DNA of 5,366 bases from Actinomycetota bacterium. Lineage in GTDB: Bacteria; Actinomycetota; Aquicultoria; Subteraquimicrobiales; UBA9087. The stretch lies in assembly GCA_003491635.1 (NCBI GenBank), contig DNCG01000048.1, positions 1-5,366 on the forward strand, given 5' to 3'. Under the pieces are notes generated by a model. That model was given only the letters and a program-made list of their open reading frames with translations, searched no databases and was not told where the DNA came from. Positions 1 to 5,366 of this stretch are shown here, piece after piece (position 1 is the first letter of the stretch; each line of letters opens with the position of its first letter). Position numbers and translations under genes: made by a program.

Positions 1-62
1 AAGAGGCTGAGAAACTCATCCCAGGTTCGGTTGCTCGAACCCACGGTGAAGATCTTTTTCAT
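1..62 (-). CDS. DUF488-like protein, N-terminal fragment (cut by left edge)
   Basis: Only the first 20 codons are present, reading leftwards from an ATG at 62-60. The peptide begins MKKIFTVGSSNRTWDEF. The pattern of a beta strand followed by T-[IV]-G-x-S-N-R and then E-F-L is typical of the start of DUF488 proteins, a small family of unknown biochemical function. The ATG overlaps the TGA stop of the preceding phosphoesterase gene (ATGA, 4 bp), and no strong Shine-Dalgarno sequence is visible, so translation is probably coupled to that gene. The call rests on a short N-terminal motif only. The rest of the protein lies outside the window, so domain content and completeness cannot be judged. Confidence 0.6.
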   Translation of the reverse strand, partial: MKKIFTVGSSNRTWDEFLSL

Positions 63-544
63 ACCTTAACTATTTTGCCCTTGATTTCCTCATCGACCTC
101 GAGGATGCCCACGTAATTTTGGGAGGCAAAGATTTTATTCGTGGCACTACCGGGGTTGAAGAGAAGAATGCCATCGATGATTTCATTGAACGGCTCATGG
201 GTGTGGCCGAAGACTATGCAGTTCACCTCCGAGAACTCTCCCTTAACCCTCTCGGCCAGCCCTGTGGGTGGACCCCAGCCATGGACGAGACCGATCTTGA
301 AACGATCCACCTCAATAACGGTCTTCGAGGGCAGGGCTTCTCTGACTCCCGGTGGATCCATGTTCCCAGAGATCGCAATGGTTTTGGCGATGCCCTTCAG
401 CGTCTCGAGGACATCCAGTATGACCAGATCCCCGGCGTGGAGAATGAGGTCGACGCCCTGAAAATGTCTTGAGGCGATTTCCTTGATCTCCCGGAGATCA
501 TCCAGTGTGCGGATGTGGGTGTCGGAGACTACCCCAATCTTCAT
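59..544 (-). CDS. YfcE/MJ0936-family metallophosphoesterase (phosphodiesterase)
   Basis: This 161-residue protein is a minimal calcineurin-like metallophosphoesterase, probably cytosolic because no signal peptide or membrane segment is visible. The metal-site motifs appear in the expected order: DTH (D8, H10), HAGD (D39), GNMD (N61), VHGW (H88) and GHTH (H114, H116). A NPGSAT motif at 130-135 is typical of the YfcE/MJ0936 subfamily. Members studied elsewhere hydrolyse phosphodiesters such as bis-p-nitrophenyl phosphate with Mn or Ni, and the physiological substrate is generally unknown. The length fits the family (about 160-185 residues). The ATG overlaps the lon stop codon (ATGA at 544-541), with only a weak purine-rich AAAGAG just upstream. 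The stop codon overlaps the next gene in the same way, so this is the middle gene of a coupled run. The family call is secure; the substrate is not. Confidence 0.93.
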   Translation of the reverse strand: MKIGVVSDTHIRTLDDLREIKEIASRHFQGVDLILHAGDLVILDVLETLKGIAKTIAISGNMDPPGVREALPSKTVIEVDRFKIGLVHGWGPPTGLAERVKGEFSEVNCIVFGHTHEPFNEIIDGILLFNPGSATNKIFASQNYVGILEVDEEIKGKIVKV

Positions 545-2934
545 GAGACTCTTTCTTTTTCGGGGGCCTTTTCTGCTCTTTCTCTCTCACCCGCTGGCGG
601 AGAGGGGGAAAGGGCTATCTTCAGCACCTTATCCATGTGGCTCACGAAGGTGAAGTCCAGTTCCTTTCGAACGTGTTCCGGGACGAGCTCTAAATCCTTC
701 TCATTTTCTTCGGGGAGGACGACTTTCTTTATGCCTGCCCTGTGAGCGGCCAGCACCTTTTCCTTAATCCCCCCCACCGGGAGGACATGGCCCCTGAGAG
801 TTATTTCCCCGGTCATACAGACATCCTTCCGCACCAGACGTTTGGTTAAAGTGGAGATAAGAGCCGTAGCCATGGTTATTCCCGCCGATGGACCATCTTT
901 GGGAATGGCCCCCGCCGGCACGTGGATGTGGACGTCATAAACGCTGTAGAAGTCCTCATCTATGCCGAGTTGCCGGGCTCGTGAACGAGCATAGCTCACC
1001 GCCGCCTGAGCTGACTCTTGCATAATCTCCCCGAGGTGGCCGGTGAGGGTGAGTTTGCCCTTTCCTTTCATGATGGTGGCCTCGACCGACATCACATCTC
1101 CTCCGACTTCTGTCCAGGCCACACCGGTGGCCACGCCGACTTCATCCTTCTCTTCAGCTAGACCATAGCGGAACTGGGGCGGACCCAGGAAATCATGGAT
1201 GTTGTCCGGGATGACTTTGACCTTCTCTGTCTCGCCCTCCACCACTTTTCTGGCCACCTGCCGACAGATGGTGGCTATCCTTCTCTCAAGATTTCTCACC
1301 CCGGCCTCCCTGGTGTGCTCCCGAATTATCTTTCTCAAGGCTGCCTCGTCGATGGTGAGACGTTCCCCGCTCAACCCATGTGCTTCCAGTTGCTTGGGAA
1401 CGAGGAACTGCTGGGCGATCTTCACCTTCTCTTCCTCGGTGTAGCCGGGGAAATGTATGACCTCCATCCTATCCCTAAGGGCGGGGGGTATAGTGTCCAG
1501 GATGTTTGCGGTGGTGATGAACATCACTTTTGAGAGGTCGAATGGAACTTCAAGATAGTGGTCGCTGAAGGCGTAGTTTTGTTCTGGATCGAGCACCTCC
1601 AGTAGGGCGGCGGAGGGATCTCCTCGAAAGTCAGCACCTACTTTGTCGATCTCATCCATCATGAAGACGGGATTTTTCGATTTCCCCTGGGAGATGGACT
1701 GGATTATCCTACCCGGTAGTGCCCCAACATAAGTGCGACGATGTCCGCGGATCTCCGCTTCATCCCTCACCCCACCCAGGGATATCCGGATGAATTTTCG
1801 CCCCAGGGATCTAGCAATGGATTTGCCGATGGAGGTCTTACCCGTGCCCGGTGGGCCAACGAAACAAAGGATTGGGCCCTTCATCTTTTCTGCCAGCTTG
1901 TGAACGGCCAGGAATTCCAGAACGCGCTCTTTAACCTTCTTTAAGCCATAATGATCATCATCGAGGATTTTGGCCGCTTCCTTGAGGTCGAGCTTTTCTC
2001 TATCCTCCTTTGCCCACGGCAAGCCGATCAGCCAATCGAGGTAGGTACGAATGACAGACACCTCGGCGGCGACCGGTGGCATCCTTTGTAATCTATCCAG
2101 CTCCTTGAGGGCCTTTTCCTCGGCCTCTTCGGGCATTTGTGCCTCTTTGATCTTGGTTTTAAGTTCTTCGATCTCGGCGGCCTGTTCATCGACCATCCCC
2201 AGTTCTTGCTGAATGGCCTTCAACTGTTCTCTCAGGAAGTACTCCCTCTGAGTTTTGCTCATCTGCTCCTTTACTCGAGATTGAATCTTGCTCCCGATCT
2301 CAAGGATCTCCAACTCTTTACTGAGGAAGGAACTCACCTTCTCCAGCCTTTTTTGGGGGCTGATGGCTTCCAGAATTTCCTGTCTTCCCTCCGTTTTTAG
2401 ACTGAGGTGGAAGGCGATGAAGTCGGCCAACCTCCCCGGTTCCTCGATGTTGATGGCGGCCAGGAGGACCTCCTGGGGAATGGGCTTACCCAGTCGGGCG
2501 CATTTCTCGAACTGGGTCACCAGATGTCTCATGAGGGCCTCGATCTCCAGGGTTTTTCCCTCTTCCTCTTCCTCGACCTCTACTCTTACCTTGAGGAAAG
2601 GCTCTGTCTGGGTGAATTCCTTGATTCTGACTCTGGCCAGTCCTTCCACCAATGCCTTAGCGGTGCCATCGGGGAGTTTGAGCTCTTGCATGACCGTGGC
2701 GGTACAGCCTATGGTAAAGAGGTCTTCGGGCTGAGGCTCCTGGATATCGGCCTCCTCTTGGGCCGCCAGCACCACGAGGTGATCTTCGCGCATGGCTTCT
2801 TCAAGGGCCTTTATCGATTTTTCCCTTCCCACGAATAGGGGAATAACCAGATGGGGGAAGACCACCAGGTCCCTGAGGGGAATCAAAGGAATTTCCTCTG
2901 GAATTTTTAGTCTTTCCCTGATGTTGTCTGCCAT
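541..2934 (-). CDS. lon: ATP-dependent protease Lon (LonA type)
   Basis: Lon is a cytosolic homo-hexameric AAA+ protease that unfolds and degrades damaged proteins and specific regulators. This protein has 797 residues (E. coli Lon has 784) and all parts are intact. The N-terminal substrate-binding domain spans about 13-203, and a charged helical linker spans about 204-300. The AAA+ module carries Walker A GPPGTGKT (360-367, K366), pore-loop Y402-V-G, Walker B MMDEID (D427, E428), sensor-1 N477, a probable arginine finger R489 and sensor-2 R547. The protease domain (about 597-775) holds the catalytic Ser-Lys dyad, S683 in PKDGPSAG and K726 in GGIKEK, 43 residues apart as in E. coli. The conserved fold ends near L775. 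The last 22 residues are charged, look unlike the family and are partly encoded by a palindromic repeat. The start is supported by AGGAG 7 nt upstream. Lon is the first gene of a run with the phosphoesterase and the DUF488-like gene. Confidence 0.98.
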   Translation of the reverse strand: MADNIRERLKIPEEIPLIPLRDLVVFPHLVIPLFVGREKSIKALEEAMREDHLVVLAAQEEADIQEPQPEDLFTIGCTATVMQELKLPDGTAKALVEGLARVRIKEFTQTEPFLKVRVEVEEEEEGKTLEIEALMRHLVTQFEKCARLGKPIPQEVLLAAINIEEPGRLADFIAFHLSLKTEGRQEILEAISPQKRLEKVSSFLSKELEILEIGSKIQSRVKEQMSKTQREYFLREQLKAIQQELGMVDEQAAEIEELKTKIKEAQMPEEAEEKALKELDRLQRMPPVAAEVSVIRTYLDWLIGLPWAKEDREKLDLKEAAKILDDDHYGLKKVKERVLEFLAVHKLAEKMKGPILCFVGPPGTGKTSIGKSIARSLGRKFIRISLGGVRDEAEIRGHRRTYVGALPGRIIQSISQGKSKNPVFMMDEIDKVGADFRGDPSAALLEVLDPEQNYAFSDHYLEVPFDLSKVMFITTANILDTIPPALRDRMEVIHFPGYTEEEKVKIAQQFLVPKQLEAHGLSGERLTIDEAALRKIIREHTREAGVRNLERRIATICRQVARKVVEGETEKVKVIPDNIHDFLGPPQFRYGLAEEKDEVGVATGVAWTEVGGDVMSVEATIMKGKGKLTLTGHLGEIMQESAQAAVSYARSRARQLGIDEDFYSVYDVHIHVPAGAIPKDGPSAGITMATALISTLTKRLVRKDVCMTGEITLRGHVLPVGGIKEKVLAAHRAGIKKVVLPEENEKDLELVPEHVRKELDFTFVSHMDKVLKIALSPSPPAGERERAEKAPEKERVS
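575..615. repeat. REP-like imperfect palindrome inside the 3' end of lon
   Basis: The left arm (575-594) and right arm (597-615) are near-perfect inverted copies around a 2-base centre. The core is CCGC-TG-GCGG. In the outer 14 positions 11 are Watson-Crick pairs and 3 are T/G, and a small bulge lies between outer arms and core. Because the three T/G positions become C/A on the minus strand, the hairpin is stronger in plus-strand than in lon-strand RNA. In the lon frame it encodes residues 774-787, giving the peptide SPSPPAGERER. From general knowledge, similar peptides recur in bacterial proteins where a dispersed repeat of this type (ctctc-cccgctggcgg-gagag-like) invades gene ends. Only one copy is in the window, so dispersal in this genome is inferred. 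Confidence 0.6.
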
Positions 2935-2941
2935 CCTTCCT

Positions 2942-2946
2942 CTCCT
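2942..2946 (-). promoter_or_regulatory. Ribosome binding site of lon
   Basis: On the minus strand AGGAG (2946-2942) sits 7 nt before the lon ATG (2934-2932), within the purine-rich stretch AGGAGAGGAAGG. This spacing is ideal and fixes the lon start, which also agrees with the usual family N-terminus. Confidence 0.75.
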
Positions 2947-2958
2947 GGCCGTAAATCG

Positions 2959-2987
2959 ATTAAAAAATTCTCCAGTTTACCTTGCAA
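2959..2987 (-). promoter_or_regulatory. Candidate sigma70-type promoter of lon
   Basis: Reading leftwards, a -35-like TTGCAA (2987-2982, 4 of 6 consensus bases) is followed after exactly 17 nt by a -10-like TTTAAT (2964-2959, 5 of 6). Transcription would begin near 2952, leaving a leader of about 18 nt that just includes the Shine-Dalgarno sequence. A weaker alternative lies upstream: TTGAAT (3018-3013) with TAAAAG (2995-2990), also 17 nt apart. I saw no CIRCE-type or HspR-type heat-shock operator. The match is good, but the region is AT-rich and such matches arise by chance. Confidence 0.4.
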
Positions 2988-3155
2988 TCCTTTTATTTAA
3001 GCGAACTCTTTGATTCAAGGATAGTTTATTTAGAGTGGAAAGTCGAGAGGAGCAAGTGTTGTGAGATGTGTCGCTGTGGAATTGAAGGCGGGTTTGTAGT
3101 AAGCTTATTCCAATGCGGAGGGACCGTTCTCGGAAGAGCAACACATGGTTTTCAA

Positions 3156-3161
3156 GGGAGG
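3156..3161 (+). promoter_or_regulatory. Ribosome binding site that sets the selA start at TTG
   Basis: GGGAGG (3156-3161) lies 7 nt before a TTG codon at 3169-3171. It falls inside the reading frame if translation began at the in-frame ATG at 3145, which has only a weaker GGAAGAG (3132-3138) ahead of it. The strength and spacing favour TTG as the true start. Confidence 0.6.
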
Positions 3162-3168
3162 CGATACC

Positions 3169-4587
3169 TTGTCCAACAAAAAGGAGTATCTGCGCCAGCT
3201 TTCTGCGGTCGATGAGATTCTTCAGCTAGAGGCGATTCAAAGTTTAATCGATAATCATCCCCGCCAGGTTGTGGTGGACGCCGTCCGCACTGTTCTGGAG
3301 GAGTTGAGGGAGGCCATTCTGTCATCAAAAGATCCCGCTGAACTGGCTGGACTGGAGCTTGGACCTGAAGATTTGGTTCCCTTGATCACCGATTTGGTTC
3401 GAGAAGTGATGCAGCCTCATTTAAAGAGGGTTATCAATGCCACGGGGGTGGTCATTCACACCAACCTTGGTCGGTCAATCCTGGCCCCCGAGGCGGTTGA
3501 TGCTCTTATGGCCGTGGCCGGGGGTTACTCAAATCTGGAGTTCAATTTGAAGTTGGGCGAGAGAGGCTCACGCCACGACCACGTTGAGGACTTACTCTGT
3601 ACTCTGACGAGTGCAGAGGCGGCAGTGGTGGTCAACAATAATGCCGGCGCCGTTCTCCTGGCCCTGGCCACGCTGGCCTCAGGCAAAGAGGTGGTGGTCT
3701 CGAGGGGAGAGTTGGTGGAAATTGGTGGTTCCTTCAGAATCCCCGATGTGATGCGCCAGAGCGGAGCAATCCTGAGGGAGGTGGGTACGACCAACAAAAC
3801 CTATCTCAAGGACTACCGAGAGGCCATAGGGGAGGAGACCGCTCTTCTTCTCAAGGTTCACACGAGCAACTTCAAGGTGGTCGGATTCGCGGCCGAGGTT
3901 AGTCTGGAGGAGCTAGTAGCTCTGGGTGGGGAGCACAACCTGCCCGTCATGAATGACCTGGGTAGCGGTGTTTTCGTCGATCTTTCTCAGTATGGGCTCT
4001 CTCATGAGCCCACCGTCCAGGAGGCCCTCAAAGCTGGAGCTGATGTGGTAACCTTCAGTGGCGATAAACTTCTGGGAGCTCCCCAAGCCGGGATAGTTTT
4101 GGGGAAAAAGGAGCTCGTGGAAAAGATGAAGAAGCACCCCCTGGCCCGTGCCCTGAGGGTGGACAAGCTCACCCTGGCTGGCCTGGAGGCCACCCTCAGA
4201 CTCTACCTGGACCCAGCTCTGGCGATCGAGCGCGTTCCCACCCTGAAGATGATACTGACTCCCCTTGCCGATCTGGAGAAAAGAGCTCATCGGTTTGGCG
4301 AGGAGCTGAAAAAGAAGGTTGGGGGAATCTTCGATGTGAAGGTCGAGAGGGAGATATCACGGGTTGGAGGAGGAGCTCTGCCCCTGGAGGAACTCCCCAC
4401 CTATGTGGTTGGCCTGACCTCCGCGGGGTTTTCCGCCGTGGAACTGGCGGACAAGCTGAGGCTGTCGGAGCCGTCAATTGTAGCTCGATTGAAAGAGGAT
4501 AAGGTGTTGCTTGATATGCGAACAGTTCGAGACGAAGAAATCCCCGAAGCAATCTCCTCTTTTGAGAGAATCGCCCATCTTCACTAG
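3169..4587 (+). CDS. selA: L-seryl-tRNA(Sec) selenium transferase (selenocysteine synthase)
   Basis: SelA is a PLP-dependent enzyme, a homodecamer in studied bacteria, that converts Ser-tRNA(Sec) to Sec-tRNA(Sec) with selenophosphate. From the TTG start it has 472 residues (E. coli 463). The N-terminal tRNA-binding part has the family motif LSAVDEIL (11-18). NATGVVIHTNLGRS (90-103) marks entry to the catalytic fold. Further conserved blocks are GSRHDH (133-138), VNNNAGA (155-161), RGELVEIGGSFRIPDVM (179-195), GTTNKT (206-211) and NDLGSG (262-267, with D263 the probable PLP-ring aspartate). FSGDKLLGAPQAG (296-308) contains the PLP Schiff-base lysine K300. An ATG at 3145 would add eight residues (MVFKGGDT), but the GGGAGG before TTG and the alignment of LSAVDEIL to the family N-terminus favour TTG. 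selB follows after 38 nt, so the two are probably cotranscribed. No convincing selA promoter was found. Confidence 0.97.
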   Translation: MSNKKEYLRQLSAVDEILQLEAIQSLIDNHPRQVVVDAVRTVLEELREAILSSKDPAELAGLELGPEDLVPLITDLVREVMQPHLKRVINATGVVIHTNLGRSILAPEAVDALMAVAGGYSNLEFNLKLGERGSRHDHVEDLLCTLTSAEAAVVVNNNAGAVLLALATLASGKEVVVSRGELVEIGGSFRIPDVMRQSGAILREVGTTNKTYLKDYREAIGEETALLLKVHTSNFKVVGFAAEVSLEELVALGGEHNLPVMNDLGSGVFVDLSQYGLSHEPTVQEALKAGADVVTFSGDKLLGAPQAGIVLGKKELVEKMKKHPLARALRVDKLTLAGLEATLRLYLDPALAIERVPTLKMILTPLADLEKRAHRFGEELKKKVGGIFDVKVEREISRVGGGALPLEELPTYVVGLTSAGFSAVELADKLRLSEPSIVARLKEDKVLLDMRTVRDEEIPEAISSFERIAHLH

Positions 4588-4613
4588 GTGGTTACTACAA
4601 AAATGATCCCGAT

Positions 4614-4621
4614 GGGGTGAT
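4614..4621 (+). promoter_or_regulatory. Candidate ribosome binding site for selB at a TTG start
   Basis: GGGGTGAT (4614-4621) matches the extended Shine-Dalgarno sequence GAGGTGAT with one mismatch. The run of G residues ends 8 nt before TTG at 4626 but only 2 nt before the ATG at 4620, which is too close. This supports TTG 4626 unless selB is started by coupling to upstream translation. Confidence 0.4.
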
Positions 4622-4625
4622 GTCT

Positions 4626-5366
4626 TTGAAGCATGTCATCGTCGGCACCGCCGGCCACATCGATCACGGAAAGACCACTTTGATCAAGGCTCTCACGGGG
4701 GTCGACACCGATCGTTTGAAGGAGGAGAAAAAGCGGGGTATCTCCATCGAATTGGGCTTTGCCGAGTTTAAGCTCCCCAGCGGGCAGATCGCTGGAGTGG
4801 TCGATGTCCCGGGCCACGAACGCTTTGTCAAGAACATGCTGGCCGGAGCCACGGGGATTGATCTATTACTCCTGGTCGTAGCCGCTGATGATGGAGTAAT
4901 GCCTCAAACGAAAGAACACCTGGCCATAGCCGATCTCCTGGGTGTGAGGAGAGCCGTGGTGGCTTTGACCAAGGCTGATCTGGTCGAGGAGGAGTGGCTG
5001 GAGATCGTCCAGGATGATGTGCGATCGGTACTTAAGGGGACTCTTTTTGAGGGAGCTCCGATAGTCCCCGTCTCCCCGCTCGCAGGGTTCGGATTGGAGA
5101 AGTTGGTAGCCGAGATAGACGAAGCCGTTCGGGAAGTTCTCCCGAAGGATACGGATGCCCCCTATCGTCTTCCCATCGATCGCATCTTTACCCTGAAGGG
5201 TGTCGGGACGGTGGTCACCGGAACTCTCTGGTCGGGGGAGATTAGTCCCGAGATGCAGGTCAGGATTCTCCCCCGGGACATCTCCGCTAGAGTGAGGAGC
5301 GTTCAAGTTCATGGACACCGTGTAGAGAAAGCGTCGGCTGGGCAGCGGGTGGCCCTCAACCTGGTC
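4626..5366 (+). CDS. selB: Selenocysteine-specific elongation factor SelB, N-terminal part (cut by right edge)
   Basis: SelB is an EF-Tu-like GTPase that binds Sec-tRNA(Sec) and, through C-terminal winged-helix domains, the SECIS hairpin next to in-frame UGA codons. The 247 residues present cover the GTPase domain and part of domain 2; the SECIS-binding end is outside the window. Seen motifs are G1 GHIDHGKT (10-17), the switch-1 region RGISIELGF (37-45), G3 DVPGH (60-64), G4 TKAD (115-118) and a G5-like VSPL (149-152). Domain 2 begins near YRLPIDRIFTLKGVGTVVTG. The LKEEKKRGISIELG sequence distinguishes SelB from EF-Tu and IF2. TTG 4626 gives MKHVIVGTAGHIDHGKT, which agrees closely with SelB N-termini and has a well-spaced GGGGTGAT. 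The alternatives are ATG 4620 (adding MS) and GTG 4617 in the same frame. It lies downstream of selA, as in many bacterial selAB operons. Confidence 0.96.
   Translation, partial: MKHVIVGTAGHIDHGKTTLIKALTGVDTDRLKEEKKRGISIELGFAEFKLPSGQIAGVVDVPGHERFVKNMLAGATGIDLLLLVVAADDGVMPQTKEHLAIADLLGVRRAVVALTKADLVEEEWLEIVQDDVRSVLKGTLFEGAPIVPVSPLAGFGLEKLVAEIDEAVREVLPKDTDAPYRLPIDRIFTLKGVGTVVTGTLWSGEISPEMQVRILPRDISARVRSVQVHGHRVEKASAGQRVALNLV

Noticed and set aside
1..61. Selenocysteine readthrough of the TGA stop of the phosphoesterase (or of the TGA ending lon)
   Set aside because: Both TGA codons sit in classic ATGA stop/start overlaps, the phosphoesterase already has full family length, and the frame beyond its TGA shows no family-like sequence.
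119..472. Open frames of 106-117 codons on the plus strand opposite the phosphoesterase
   Set aside because: They lie wholly antisense to a gene with intact catalytic motifs, show no recognisable family features, and are explained by codon composition of the true gene.
2545..2580. Run of glutamate codons in Lon (around residues 119-125) as a possible unstable repeat
   Set aside because: It is a short acidic loop in the N-terminal domain with mixed GAG/GAA codons, not a perfect tandem repeat.
2288..2838. Plus-strand open frames of 143-148 codons opposite the Lon N-terminal domain
   Set aside because: They are antisense to a fully intact lon frame, overlap each other in different frames and resemble no known protein.
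2935..3144. A tRNA(Sec) gene or a heat-shock operator (CIRCE or HspR-type) between lon and selA
   Set aside because: No tRNA acceptor/T-arm pattern such as GGTTCGA...CCA was found, and no inverted repeat close to the CIRCE or HspR consensus is present.
2982..3215. A 77-codon plus-strand frame across the lon-selA intergenic region, with CRC near an internal ATG at 3066
   Set aside because: It runs into selA in another frame, has no good ribosome binding site and resembles no family I recognise.
3913..4552. Minus-strand open frames of 118-125 codons inside selA
   Set aside because: selA is intact and conserved across this stretch; the opposite frames have no domain motifs and are compositional shadows.

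Overview
This looks like a bacterial chromosome segment of medium GC content (I estimate mid-50s percent by eye), densely coding, with four recognisable genes plus a 20-codon gene fragment at the left edge. Three points argue for a bacterium rather than an archaeon: the Lon protease is the soluble bacterial LonA type with an N-terminal substrate domain, selenocysteine is made by SelA (archaea use a different enzyme), and Shine-Dalgarno sequences are clear. I cannot name the taxon. The selA-selB pair implies an organism that makes selenoproteins, which is common in anaerobes, but no selenoprotein gene lies in the window.

Left half, minus strand (1-2934): transcription runs right to left through lon (2934-541), a small YfcE/MJ0936-type metallophosphoesterase (544-59) and the first 20 codons of a DUF488-like gene (from 62 off the left edge). 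Both junctions are 4-bp ATGA overlaps, so the three genes are very probably one translationally coupled operon. A plausible sigma70-type promoter and a good ribosome binding site sit just upstream of lon. The 3' end of lon contains a 41-bp imperfect palindrome of the REP-like kind, which encodes much of the non-conserved C-terminal tail of Lon.

Middle (2935-3168): a 234-bp divergent intergenic region serves lon on one side and selA on the other. It is AT-rich near lon. Closer to selA it holds nested short inverted repeats that could fold as an mRNA leader.

Right half, plus strand (3169-5366): selA (selenocysteine synthase) is followed after a 38-nt gap by selB (selenocysteine-specific elongation factor), which is cut by the right edge after domain 2 begins. 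SelA converts Ser-tRNA(Sec) to Sec-tRNA(Sec) using selenophosphate. SelB then carries that tRNA to in-frame UGA codons marked by a SECIS hairpin. On Shine-Dalgarno spacing and family N-termini, both genes appear to start with TTG. The other parts of the pathway (selC tRNA, selD, selenoprotein genes) must lie elsewhere.

Nothing in the window looks like a wholly new system. The points most worth a second look are the palindrome at the end of lon, the TTG starts of both selenium genes, the possible structured selA leader and a five-codon ORF between selA and selB.
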